64,000 nt of DNA from Liopterus haemorrhoidalis (taxonomy: Eukaryota; Arthropoda; Insecta; Coleoptera; Dytiscidae): assembly GCA_963971575.1 (NCBI GenBank), contig OZ020624.1, forward strand, positions 3,725,001 through 3,789,000, given 5' to 3'. How positions within the stretch are numbered: the first letter of the stretch is position 1; each line of letters begins with the position of its first letter. The notes beneath the pieces were generated by a model that had not been told where the DNA came from, ran no database searches, and saw only the letters and a list, made by a program, of their open reading frames with translations. Positions 1-9,835 of this stretch are shown piece after piece. A program made the position numbers and the translations under genes.

Positions 1-524
1 TAACGTTCCTATTGTATTTTATGACTCACATTGTAGAATTTTCACTATCTATTATGTGCAAGTTTAAATACAAACACACTGTATATTAATCGTAAAAAAA
101 ATGATTAATGAAGTCTGTTTGATAGAGATAAAGCCATCCCTTATTTACTTAACTTTCTATTTTCTATATCCTTTTTTCCCGTGACTTGTTTTACTGGAAG
201 TAACATTCCTTTGACATTCTTGACTTGTGGATTTGATTGTTTTCCTACCGAAATCACTTGAGTGTGAAACAGGATATCAGCAATCAGGACACGGGGGGAG
301 GGCGGGTGTCTGTCTGCAGAGGTAGCGGGATCAAACCAGTAGACCGAGGGAAGTATTTAAACAGTTAATTCACTGTTTCTCAATGTGAGAATCGCGAACC
401 ACCGATGTTCACTGAATTGTTTTATTGCTCCTGAGGTAGTTCATTACTAGGATGGCCAGAAAGTATATTTCAAAGTTGCCGTTTTATACCAAGATCTTTC
501 TTAACATTTTCTTTAACAAAGTAT
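1..524. other. AT-rich intergenic stretch
   Basis: I see no coding sequence here. There is a G-rich patch at 291-310. Around 370-410 a stretch reading cactgtttctcaatg...gaaccacc resembles a decayed hAT-type terminus of the sort seen intact at 22097-22402, but no second end or target duplication is visible. Confidence 0.5.
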
Positions 525-683
525 GTTTTTACCGACCGCCAACATATATAAGGGAGGTATTGTGATCATACTGATTGTGACATTTCGAGATTTCGATGGA
601 TCTCTACGAATTGAGGTCCCTACATAACGTTTTGACTATTTTTAGCATGATGTCTGTCGGTCTGTCCGTCTGACCGTCCGTCC

Positions 684-725
<42 letters not shown>

Positions 726-1042
726 CTGTCTGTGTACACGTGCAGAACAAATTCGGCTAAAAGTATTTTTATGAAACTTCATATTAAGCTTTTGACATCA
801 ATGCCACGAGTTGATCAACTTTTGGTAAAAATCGGTTGACTAAAAATTCCTATTTTTAGTTAACTCGTGTCGATTTTAAGATTTATGCCAATATATCATA
901 ACAAAAAATATTTCGAAAAAAATTATTTAACAAAATTTGCTACAAAAGCAATAACTAACAACTTTTATTTAAGATATTTTTTGATAAAACGAAAAATTTT
1001 TGAATTATTATTTTTTAAGTATCTATTTTTTATACTTATATA
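525..1042 (+). mobile_element. Family A element, 3'-truncated copy (A1)
   Basis: The copy opens with the family A 5' end: a T-run, then ACCGACCGCC and a conserved lead ending in 'tttttagcatgatgtctg'. A (GTCT/GTCC)n tract follows at about 656-735, then the conserved body (cggctaaaag, tgatcaactttt, aaaatcggttgac). It breaks off before the 3' subterminal repeat, where an inverted second copy begins. Family A is non-autonomous and codes for nothing; I infer that it is a DINE-1/Helentron-associated type. The 80-codon frame at 867-1109 is incidental. Confidence 0.8.
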
Positions 1043-1595
1043 TACGCCACCACAAGACCGACCGCCATCACAAATTACTTGTATAAAATACATTTTCGCA
1101 GCAGAGTAGAAATAGCTTGATCTAATATTTCCTAACAGAGATATTATTTATCATGACCACGGAAACGTTCCATATACATAAGTATGAAAAATTAGATACT
1201 TAGAAAAAATTTCGAAAATTTTTTCATTTTATCAAAAATGTCTCAAATAAAAGTTTTTAGTTATTGCATTTATAGCAACTCATGTTAAATAATTTTTTTC
1301 GAAATATTTTTCTGTTGCTAAATATGCGCAAAAATCTTAAAATCGACATGAGTAAACTCCCATTTTTAGTCAACCAATTTTTACCAAAAATTGATCAACT
1401 CGTGTCATTGATGTCCAAAGCTTAAATATGCAGTTTCATAAACATCCTTTTAGCCAAATTTGCTTTGCACGTGTACACAGACAGACAGACGGACGGACGG
1501 ACAGACGGCAGACGGACGGACGGAAAGACGGACGGACGGACAGACAGACCGACTGACATCATGTTAAAAATAGTCAAAACGTTATTATACTAAAT
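1043..1595 (-). mobile_element. Family A element, inverted partner (A2)
   Basis: Read on the minus strand this is a family A copy running from the (GTCT)n lead (about 1555-1590) through the body to the 3' subterminal repeat GGCGGTCGGT, here seen as accgaccgcc at about 1058-1067. The terminal hairpin is only partly kept (caccacaag). The extreme 5' end is missing. With A1 it forms a head-to-head pair, so the two bodies make an imperfect inverted repeat of about 0.45 kb per arm. Confidence 0.8.
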
Positions 1596-2539
1596 CAATA
1601 ATAAGGGAGATATTTTAAGTTTTTTAATAAACATAACCCCGAAACACTCCCTAGGATAACAATTTTGAAATCCTTTATAGCTTTTGTTCGAATCCTTTTG
1701 GTTCTACACTGTCATAAAACCAAATTACGTAAAAATATGTCCAGCCATTTTTACGGGAATCTCGGACAGACAGACAAAAATTGATTTTTTGCGAATATTG
1801 TCTCAGAATCATCTGAAATTTGTAGATACCAAACATGGGCAAAAAAAGGTATAGCCTGAAATTTTATTAATATCGATTTAAACAAGAATTTCTCTGCCCT
1901 TGCTTCTTAAAATCTACTTCTATGCGTCTTCTAAAAATTACAACATAGCTGGTTTGAATTTTAAAGAGAAATAAATTTTTTTCAACATCTATAAAAGTAC
2001 TAGAGCAAAGAAATATTTCGCTTAAAGTAATAAAATAGTTGCAAAAGCAAGAAAAAACCTATAAAACCCCTATTTAAATTCAAGAAACAAATATTTCTTT
2101 ACGCTCGCGTTAAATAAAATATAAACCTTCCAAAATTTGTAGACATATATAGCAAGAACACTGCAGGCTAGAATCTAGCTGGGTAGGGGTTCCTTCCCTA
2201 ATCTCTGTCGTAAAAAGACAGTTGAGTGTAAACAGCTTGAAGCCGCTGGCAGTCAGCGTTCAGCGTATCTAACTCACCAGTCACAACTGGTGTCTCTCCC
2301 AAAGAACACCCCTGTTAAGAAATTAAAATGAACCAGGTCATAAGAGATATAACAATTGTTTTAATGTATATTAGAAAATTTCATTCCGTTGGCGAGAAAT
2401 TAAACAGAATCATAAGTTCAAAAGTTTTAAATTGCCATGGATCCATGGTAAGACAGTTGTTCATACACAATTGTTTTCCGAAAAGTAATACTCTTCCTGT
2501 GTTTTCTCAAAGTTGTGTTGAATTGCAAAGAAGAACGAT
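1596..2539. other. No gene seen; one DINE-like scrap
   Basis: This is AT-rich filler. At about 1690-1870 there is a short GGACAGACAGAC run followed by 'aaaaattgattttttgcg', which looks like a decayed relative of the microsatellite-bearing families but matches neither A nor B closely. A frame at 2328-2648 is open for 106 codons, but its 3' half lies in the long inverted repeat that follows and I recognise no domain in it. Confidence 0.4.
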
Positions 2540-3330
2540 TTTGAGCCTTCATACCGAATTCCAACAAAATCTGTTCGTAAATAAGCGAGTTAATGACGTT
2601 TTTTTAAATTTGCGGGCCTCCGTATGCCCCTGTGCTTCATATATCTAGCTTTCATGCACCTACGTTTAAAGATTATCTAATTATACACCCCGATGCAAAA
2701 TCTCAACGATATCGGTGCATAAATAAGTGAGAAATAGCCGTTCTCTATTTTCGGCCGAAACTGGAGCAGAATTTTTTGTCAAAGTCCAAATTTGGCGCTT
2801 TTAAGGGTACAAACACAAGCATCTTCAAATCCTGATTCCAGAAATGTGATGTTTTTGAAAATCGGTTCATAAATAAGGAAGTTATAGCCATTTGAACTAG
2901 TTTTCACTTAATGCGGTCTAGTTTCAGTCTTAATCCGCAAACTAGACCGCGGATTAAGTGAAAACTAGTTCAAATGCCTATAATTCCCTTATTTATGAAC
3001 CGAGTTTCAAAAAGATCACAATTCTGGAATCAGGATATCAAGATGCTTCTGTCTGTACCCTTAAAAGTGCCCAATTCGGACTTTGACAAAAAATTCTGCT
3101 CCAGTTTCGGTAGAAAGTAGAGCACGGCTATTACTCGCTTATTTATGGGCCGATATCGTTGAGATTTTGCACCGGGATGTAAAATTAGGTAATCTTTAAG
3201 CGTAGGTGCACGAAAGTTAGATATATAAAGGCACAAGGGCCTCCGGAGGCCCCCAAATTTAAAAATGATCCATAACCCGCTTATTTTACAAGCAGATTTT
3301 ATTAAAATTTCTTACGGGGTCACAAAATTA
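2540..3330. repeat. Long imperfect inverted repeat (fold-back, arms about 385 bp)
   Basis: Two arms face each other around a 14-bp centre. The innermost stem is gcggtctagttt (2913-2924) with aaactagaccgc (2939-2950), followed outward by an almost perfect match over catttgaactagttttcac. Pairing can be followed through 'ttatttatgaacc', 'gacaaaaaattctgctccag', 'atatcgttgagattttgca' and 'aaatttg', out to an 'aaaatctg...aataagcg' block near 2565 and 3300. Arm divergence looks like roughly 15-20 percent. A transcript would form a long hairpin. It could be a fold-back transposon or two opposed copies of an unknown repeat. Confidence 0.8.
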
Positions 3331-3385
3331 CTTCTGGGATGTAGAGAGATGCTAAAAAGTTTAAAAAAATTACTCCAGTTTCGGC

Positions 3386-3556
3386 CGAAGTCTCAATTTT
3401 TTCATACTTATATGTAACGTTTTCATGGTCATGATAAAAAATATCTCTGTTAGAAAATATTAGGCAACTTATTTCTGCTCTACTGTTAGAATGTATTTTA
3501 TATAAGTACTTTACGATGGCGTTCGGTTCTGTGGTGGCAACAGCTGATTTTTAGAC
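3386..3556 (+). mobile_element. Family A 3'-terminal fragment (A3)
   Basis: Only the 3' module of family A is present: 'ttttttcatacttatatg', then 'catggtcatgat', a decayed subterminal repeat (ggcgttcggt) and the terminal hairpin region ctgtggtggcaacagctg followed by T. It lies directly beside the long inverted repeat. No microsatellite or 5' end is present. Confidence 0.75.
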
Positions 3557-4585
3557 ATAATTTAGCCATGAATTTAAAAAATAATTAATTTTGTCAAAAA
3601 CAAAAAATATTTTCCTAAAACGAAATCTGATCAAAAATTCTTCTCGTACGTTTAGAAAAACTTTTTTAAGAATTTATTAAGATTTTTAGATTTACCTTTT
3701 TGCGTTAAAGGGTGTGGGAGAGTAATTTTGTTAATAAATTTTTGGTAAAAATAGTGTTAAAATATTTTTTTAGACAATTTTTTTTCGTTCCTTAATGTAG
3801 ATTAATCTACATTAATCTAAATCTACGTCTTAAGGGTTTTATTTTGATGTCACACAATACATTTAAAAAAATATATTTATTTTTTTCAACGACACAAAAA
3901 ATTCTATTTTTCGAAAACAGATGTTTTTTGGTGGTCATACTTACAAAACCCTAAAAATAATATTACTAGTGATCGGTAATTTAAATCTAGTTTAAAATCC
4001 TTCTGCCTCCATGGTTACTGAAACTAATGCTTTGGTCCAAAATCCAATTTGTGAAAAACAGAGATAAATCTTTCTTGTAAAAAGCTAATTTGATTTGAAG
4101 GCACATGTTTTTCCTATTAAAGAAGACAACATGACCCTTCGAGCTCCAAAAAAAAATCCGTCACTCAATGCGAATTGATTTTAACTTTTTTACCATGAAA
4201 CGAACACCCTCTCTTAGAGACACAAGAAAACTAATCGTTTTCTAATGCTAATCAAGCTCTTCTAGGATTTCTGTGCTTTTTGCTGCTCGAGACGGATAAT
4301 TATTTAACTTTCTTTCATTACCAATGGTTTTCAGGAATCTGCTCTTATTCCCAGACAGTTGTTACTCGCTTTTTTTGGACATGAAAACCATTTGTTGATA
4401 ATTTAAAAAATCTTTTGTATGCACATCTCTCAATCAGGTGTATTGAAAGACGGGGGACGCTGGTATAAATTACTGGGTATAGAGCATAGGCGCCCGCAAG
4501 GGGGGATAAGATGGGTCAGTTGCCCCCCCCCTGGATTTCGGAACCAATTAGCAATTCGAATCCTAGAAAAAAAATTATTATAGTT
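3557..4585. other. No gene seen; TE end scrap and homopolymer patch
   Basis: This is AT-rich with many T-runs. At 3921-3958 there is a family B 5' end read backwards (ggtcatacttacaaaaccct). A C-run near 4520, preceded by 'ggcgcccgcaagggggg', resembles decayed hAT-type ends. No coding sequence is supported. Confidence 0.45.
3793..3814. repeat. 22-bp perfect palindrome
   Basis: TAATGTAGATTAATCTACATTA, broken here as TAATGTAGATT and AATCTACATTA, equals its own reverse complement. A further partial unit (aatctaaatctac) follows. It is not part of any repeat family I could assign, and its function is unknown. Confidence 0.8.
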
Positions 4586-4589
4586 GAAG

Positions 4590-5268
4590 GTAATGGGATT
4601 CGGACCAATCAGAAAATAAAAACAAATTTATTAACTTCGCTAACGTTTCGATTTAATTTAAATCTTCATCAGAGCTACAAAGATAGATAGAAATATAGAA
4701 TTATTAAATGTGTAAGTTTACATGTATAAAATTATGATAGTGTTCAAATTTAACAAGTCAAGTAGTTAAAATAAGCATTACAAAATTGTCGGAATTTAAA
4801 ATATAACATAAAATAATTATTAAATAATAAAAACATATCAAATATGAGTTAAAGAATAAAAAACAACGTTAAATTTACATTACCTTAGTTAATAGTCACG
4901 ATATAAAATAACAATTTTAAAATTAATAGAGAATACATTATATTGTCCGGTTATTGAATTGAGATAAGCATATAAATAAGCCACGTATGAATTTGAAAAA
5001 GGGTTTGAGATGGTTGAAACAAGTAAGTAACGCTATCTATTAATAAATTAGATTTTGATTATTAGGTGAAATATAATAGATTTAGAATTTTTTTAAATAT
5101 ATTACAATAGATGGCGCTTATATTATCACAGTCGGTTTTAAAGTTAACTAATTTAGGGTTCTGAATTATATGTATGCTCTCAGTAATCAACCTTTTACTG
5201 AGATTGTCTACTTTATCTAAGATTTTAGTATGTTCAAAATTAAAATTGTGGTTAGTGGTGAGAAAAAA
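4590..5268 (-). mobile_element. Penelope-like retroelement, 3' part
   Basis: On the minus strand a coding end (5268 down to about 5060) is followed by an AT-rich 3' region and, at 4590-4700, a terminus containing CTGATGAAG, a self-complementary stretch (gatttaaattaaatc), then GAAACGTTAGCG. CUGAUGA-stem-GAAA is the 3' half of a hammerhead ribozyme core, a feature reported in Penelope-like element termini. The same terminus recurs at 12356-12500. Assignment rests on this motif plus the protein fragment; no reverse transcriptase is left. Confidence 0.55.
5060..5268 (-). pseudogene. Penelope-like polyprotein, extreme C-terminus
   Basis: About 65 codons are open and end in two stops. The peptide contains HTKILDKVDNLSKRLITES, then IHIIQNPKLVNFKTD and NISAIYCNIF. 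The pattern of a charged helix followed by an 'IY' motif is like the end of Penelope-type proteins, downstream of the endonuclease domain. No start, reverse transcriptase or GIY-YIG core is present, so this is a truncated relic. Family assignment is moderately sure at best. Confidence 0.5.
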
Positions 5269-5450
5269 AATTATATTATTTAAATATAAAATTCATAAAA
5301 AAAACAACTTTATAAAAATGGTAGGTACATAGGTATGTATTTATCAAGTAGATTCAGGAGAAATTGCAGGAGGTTGCAATTCCTTCACTCACATTGATAC
5401 TTGGACCAGTGGGGCACCCCCCCAAGAAAGAGAGAAATACCAATTTTTTT

Positions 5451-6078
5451 AATTTTTACCGACCGCCAACATATACATATAAGGGAGGTATTGTGATCAT
5501 ACCGATTTTGACATTTGGAGATTTCGATGGATCTCCAAGAATTGAAGGTCCCTACATAACGTTTTGAGTATTTTTAGCATGATGTCTGTCGGTCTGTCTG
5601 TCCGTCTGTCTGTCCGTCAGTCCGTCTGTGTACACGTGCAGAGCAACTTCGGCTGAAAGGATTTTTATGAAACTTCATATTTGAGATTCTGCAATCAATG
5701 GCACGAGTTGATCAACTTTCGGTAAAAATCAGTTGGCTAAAAATGGGAGTTTACTCGTATCGATTTTAAGATTTTTGTGAATATTTCACAACAGAAAAAT
5801 ATTTAGAAAAAATTTATTGAACAAAAGTTGCTATAAAAGCAATAATTAATTACTTTTATTTGAACTGTTTTTTGATAAAACGAAAAATTTCGAATAATTT
5901 TTGTAAAATTTTATAGTCTCAATTTTTTCATACTTATATGTAACGTTTCCATGGTCATGATAAATAATATCTCTGTTAGAAAATATTAGATCAAGTTATT
6001 TCTACTCTGCTGCTAGAATGTATTTTATATAAGTACTTTACGATGGCGGTCGGTCCTGTGGTGGCCACAGCTGATTTT
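5451..6078 (+). mobile_element. Family A element, near-complete copy (A4)
   Basis: This is the best copy for defining family A. It has a T-run and ACCGACCGCC at the 5' end, lead 'gggaggtattgtgatcata', a short GTCT/GTCC tract (about 5584-5627), the conserved body, then GGCGGTCGGT and the hairpin CTGTGGTGGCCACAG followed by a T-run. The two ACCGACCGCC/GGCGGTCGGT blocks are exact inverted repeats set just inside the ends. It encodes nothing. Confidence 0.85.
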
Positions 6079-6383
6079 TTCATATTTATATGTGACGTTT
6101 CCATGGTCATGATAAATAATATCTCTGTTAGAAAATATTAGGTCAAGTTATTTCTACTCTGCTGCTAGAATGTATTTTATATAAGTACTTTACGATGGCG
6201 GTCGGTCCTGTGGTGGCCACAGCTGTTTTTTTCATATTTATATGTAACGTTTCCATGGTCATGATAAATAATATCTCTGTTAGAAAATATTAGGCCAAGT
6301 TATTTCTACTCTGTTGCTAGAATGTACTTTATATAAGTACTTTATGATGGCGGTCGGTCCTGTGGTGGCCACAGCTGATTTTT
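6079..6383 (+). repeat. Two extra tandem copies of the family A 3' terminus
   Basis: The last 152 bp of A4 (from 'catacttatatg' to 'ggccacagctg' plus T-run) are repeated twice more in the same orientation, at 6079-6231 and 6232-6383. The anchor 'atggtcatgataaat' occurs at 5951, 6103 and 6255, so the period is exactly 152. Each unit keeps the subterminal repeat and the hairpin. Multiplied 3' ends fit read-through of a rolling-circle-type terminator. Confidence 0.9.
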
Positions 6384-6574
6384 TATCACTATTTCTGTGA
6401 TTATACCGATTCTGACATTTCGAGATTTCAATGGATCTCCACGAATTTAGGTCCCTACATAAGGTTTTGAGTATTTTTAGCATGATGTGTGTTGGTCTGT
6501 CTGTCTGTCTGTGTGTCTGTCTGTCTGTTTGTCTGTCTGTCCGTCCGTCCGTCCGTCCGTCCGTCCGTCCGTCC

Positions 6575-6616
<42 letters not shown>

Positions 6617-6730
6617 GTTCGATTTGCGTATTTAAAATGTCACTACCCGTGATACTTCGCATACGCGCAGGTTTTAATATATTTTGCCATCTTATTTTAT
6701 ATTATTGCATCCAAAAAATAATCTCCAACA

Positions 6731-6778
<48 letters not shown>

Positions 6779-7233
6779 GCCTGTCTGTCTGTCTGTCTGA
6801 CGAGGCACCGCAAATTCGGCTAAAAGGATTCTTATGAAACTTCATATTTAGGCTTTTAGCATCAATGGCATGAGTTGGTCAACTTTTGGGAAAAATCAGC
6901 AGACTGTAAATGGGAGTTTACTCGTGTCGATTTTAAGATTTTTGCGAATATTTAACAACAGAAAAATATTTCGAAAAAATTTATTTAACAAAAGTTGCTA
7001 TAAAAGCAATAACTAACAACTTTTATTTGAGACTTTTTTGATAAAACGAAAAAAATTTGAAAAAAGTTTCTATTTTTTCATACTTATATGTATCGTTTCT
7101 GTGGTCATGATAAATAATATCTCTGTAAGAAAATATAAGGCCAAGTTATTTCTACTGTACTGCTATAATGTCTTTTATACAAGTACTTTGTGATGGCGGG
7201 CGGTCCTGTGGTGGCCACAGCTATTTTTTTCTT
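6384..7233 (+). mobile_element. Family A element, tandem second copy with split microsatellite (A5)
   Basis: It begins at 'gtgattataccgattctgac', lacking the first block of the 5' end because it is fused to the preceding 3' termini. Two GTCT/GTCC tracts (6494-6616 and 6730-6800) are separated by 113 bp of sequence not found in other copies. The body and the 3' hairpin (ggtggccacagct) are intact. Long frames over the tracts encode only VCLS-type repeats and are artefacts. Confidence 0.85.
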
Positions 7234-7937
7234 TCGATTTGTTTCTATTTTAATAATACCAAATAAACAAAAAACTTCTCCTGTACACCTAATTCATAAT
7301 ATTTAAACATAGAAATAAAAAAAAAATGTGAAAACTAAATCTTTTGGCCAGAAAACATAGGACCAGAATAGTGGTAAATTTCGAAACAAATTGTAGAAAG
7401 TTGTGACCCACTTACAGTTCTGTATCACTAGTGATGATGAAATTTGGTCCTGAAGGTATAATATTTAACATTTGAAACATTTTTTATTTTACCTGGTAAA
7501 TCCAATAACAGTTTGAAAATTTCATCGTTGTATTTGAGCACATGTTGTTGTCTTAAGAAATTAAAGTGGCGAAACCAGGTCAGGATACGTTATGGTAGCG
7601 GCCGTTACGGGTGTAACGACAGCGTCCCAGCGTCACATAACGGCTTATAACGGCTGCTCCTGCCGTTACACCACACCAACTTGTGAGCTTACTACATTCA
7701 ATAATACAGGATAAACTTAAAGTTATGTTTTGATTTTATATTGCTATGGGTTACAATTGTAAATTATATTGAAGCTCTTTGCTCACGACATCAGTTTCGA
7801 TTGAATTTATAAAACCAAATGTGGCCTCAGGATATTCTGAATATTTCAAATTAAGTTGAAGACGTGGTATACCTGTTTAACTTATTGATATCGATGATCA
7901 AAAAGTCGTACTCAACAGTAGTAATAAAACGACTAAA
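7234..7937. other. No gene seen; GC-rich inverted patch
   Basis: This is mostly AT-rich. At about 7590-7675 a GC-rich patch has several 'gttac/gtaacg' and 'taacggc' units in both orientations (ggccgttacgggtgtaacg, then ataacggcttataacggc and gccgttacacc). It could be a decayed inverted-repeat element, but I cannot define its ends. Confidence 0.4.
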
Positions 7938-7939
7938 TA

Positions 7940-8674
7940 CGGGATGTTTCCAAAGTTCTGGGAATTTAGCTATAATTTTTATTATTTTGTTAATTTTCGT
8001 CAATATTACAATGTAGTTTTTCAACATAATCACCATTTAACTGTATACATTTATCCCAACGATAAACTAATTTTTTTAAGCCGTCCTCAAAGAACTTTTT
8101 GGTGTCTCCTCAATCCACCAATTCCAACAGCCTTGGCACCCAGCGCGGTGAAACCTTGCTAACGCCCAAACAATCATGCAAGATGTCATGAACTTGTCGT
8201 GTACCTATCCCTAGGCGCACACTAATTTGACGAATAGTCATTCGCCTGTCCTCTTTCAGTAGTTCTTCGACGGCAGTAATGTTTCTTTCATTTACCGACG
8301 TGCTTGGGCGCCCACTGCGTGGATCGTCTTCTAGTGATGTTCTACCGGTTTTAAACAATCGATCCACCGATAAACAGTACTTTTGGATTCTGCAGACTCA
8401 CCAAATACTCCTTGCTGAATAATTTCTGATGTTTTCACACCTTTCCACAAAAAGAAAATTATTGCTCTTTGAGATTTTGCTGCGTCTTCCATGGTTATAA
8501 AACAGTGCTATGAAAACGCGTCTATATCAGTCGAACACCTAAATCAGACTGAACAATATTGCACTAGATAGTTGCATAAACATGTCAAGACTTGTCTGGC
8601 ACCAATAACATTGCCTATAAGTTCTGCGTAATTTAATTATAGCACAATTCCCAGAATTTAGGAAAGATCCCTTG
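7940..8674 (-). mobile_element. Internally deleted mariner, copy M1
   Basis: The element is flanked by TA at 7938-7939 and 8675-8676. The ends are inverted: gggatgtttccaaagttctg on the left and, on the complement of the right end, gggatctttcctaaattctg. It keeps a transposase N-terminus and C-terminal tail but not the catalytic core (see 8110-8492). At 735 bp it is about half the usual 1.3 kb. It shares its internal junction with the copy at 23500-24226. Confidence 0.9.
8110..8492 (-). pseudogene. mariner transposase N-terminus (deleted, frameshifted)
   Basis: It starts MEDAAKSQRAIIFFLW, then has a short deletion and frameshift. The DNA-binding part is clear: ESAESKSTVYRW, SLEDDPRSGRPSTS, then RRMTIRQISVRLGIGTRQ, which is the second helix-turn-helix of mariner transposases, up to PRWVPRLLE. 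Everything carrying the three catalytic aspartates is missing; the frame jumps to a C-terminal tail (DGLKKLVYRWDKCIQLNG, about 8040-8095). It can bind ends at best; it cannot catalyse transposition. Confidence 0.85.
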
Positions 8675-8800
8675 TACGTCTTTTTTTGTAGATACAACTA
8701 TGAAAAACTGAGTAATACAAGGAGTGATCGGAAAGTTTCTAGACCGAACTAAAAGACGGAGTTGCGCACGCATGTTTCATATGTTTTGAAAGGTAAACAG

Positions 8801-8917
8801 ACAACTGGGGCCTTAAGAAAATTCGGGCCGTTCACAATTGAGGCTTTTCACTACTGGGGCGATGGACAATTCGGGCCGTACACAATTGGGGCTTTTGACA
8901 ACTGGGGCCATAACTAT
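8801..8917 (+). repeat. 16-bp minisatellite with 48-bp higher order
   Basis: Seven degenerate units of about 16 bp run head to tail, for example acaattcgggccgtac, acaattggggcttttg and acaactggggccataa. Units one and four, two and five, and three and six match each other best, so three units form a 48-bp higher-order repeat. No long reading frame crosses it. Confidence 0.8.
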
Positions 8918-9059
8918 AAGAGCTAGAGTCTTCTTTTGTTTAAAATAAAAAATAATTATTTTACAAGACTGCATAAATTAAATTGCGTGTTCTTTTGAAA
9001 AAAAATATTTTAATGTTTTGATTAATTACATTTTGGTTGGAATTAGAATAAATAAAAAA

Positions 9060-9835
9060 AAAGCTGTGGCCACCACAGGACCGACCGCCATCATAAAGTA
9101 TTTGTATAAAATACATTCTAGCAGCAGAGTAGAAATAACTCGGCCTTATATTTTCTAACAGAGATATTATTTATCATGACCATGGAAACATTAAGTTGAT
9201 CAACTCGTGTCATTGATGTCAAAAGCTTAAATATGCAGTTTTATAAAAATCCTTTTAACCGAATTTGCTCTGTACGTGTACACAGACAGACAGACAGACG
9301 GACAGACGGACAGTCAGACAGACAGACGGACAGACAGACAGACGGACGGACAGACAGACCGACAGACAACATGCTAAAAATAGTCAAAACGTTATATAGG
9401 GACCTCAATTCATGGAGATCCATTGAAATCTCGAAATGTCAAAATCGGTATGATCATAATACCTCCCTTATACCGGGTGAATTATTTAAGGAGCAACATA
9501 GCCATAAAACAAATGCTTATCGTATCCATAGAAAAGACAAAATATTATTATTTAAAATATTTTTTGGACTTAGTTACTAAGGACATTATTATTTTTGTTT
9601 GCACGTAAACATAAACAAACTAATAAAAATTCATTTATTGTTTCTAATTTACTATTTTTTAGCCGTCTAGGAACTTGTCAAATAACTATTATATCTAAAC
9701 AACACTGCATATCATAATTTGCTATGTTGCAAATGAAATAACTCACTTCATTAACATTATATGTGAAACATGTATGTTGCTCCTTAAATAATTGACCTGG
9801 TATATGTTGACGGTCGGTAAAAATTGTATTTTAGG
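9060..9835 (-). mobile_element. Family A element interrupted by a MITE (A6)
   Basis: On the minus strand the 3' end lies at 9060 (agctgtggccaccacaggac, the hairpin, then accgaccgcc). The body is shortened by an internal deletion near 9191. The microsatellite is at about 9283-9366, and the lead runs to 'cctcccttat' at 9471. The last piece, 'atatgttgacggtcggtaa', reappears at 9803-9835 after a 332-bp insertion. Confidence 0.85.
9471..9802. mobile_element. MITE inserted in family A copy
   Basis: Terminal inverted repeats: left taccgggtgaattatttaag and, on the complement of the right end, taccaggtcaattatttaag, continuing as gagcaacata on both. The target is a TATA-rich spot in the family A 5' end, so the duplication is probably TA. 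The interior is AT-rich with no coding sequence. Superfamily is not clear from the ends alone. Confidence 0.8.

Noticed and set aside
6431..6837. Long frames over the GTCT tracts (VCLSVCLS or DRQTDRQT repeats), also at 9233-9423, 14917-15162, 24270-24624, 36303-36569 and 45010-45262
   Set aside because: They are translations of the microsatellites in family A and B elements; both strands are open because the repeat has no stop in some frames.
8790..8920. CRISPR-like array
   Set aside because: Units are contiguous with no spacers, and the context is eukaryotic; it is a minisatellite.
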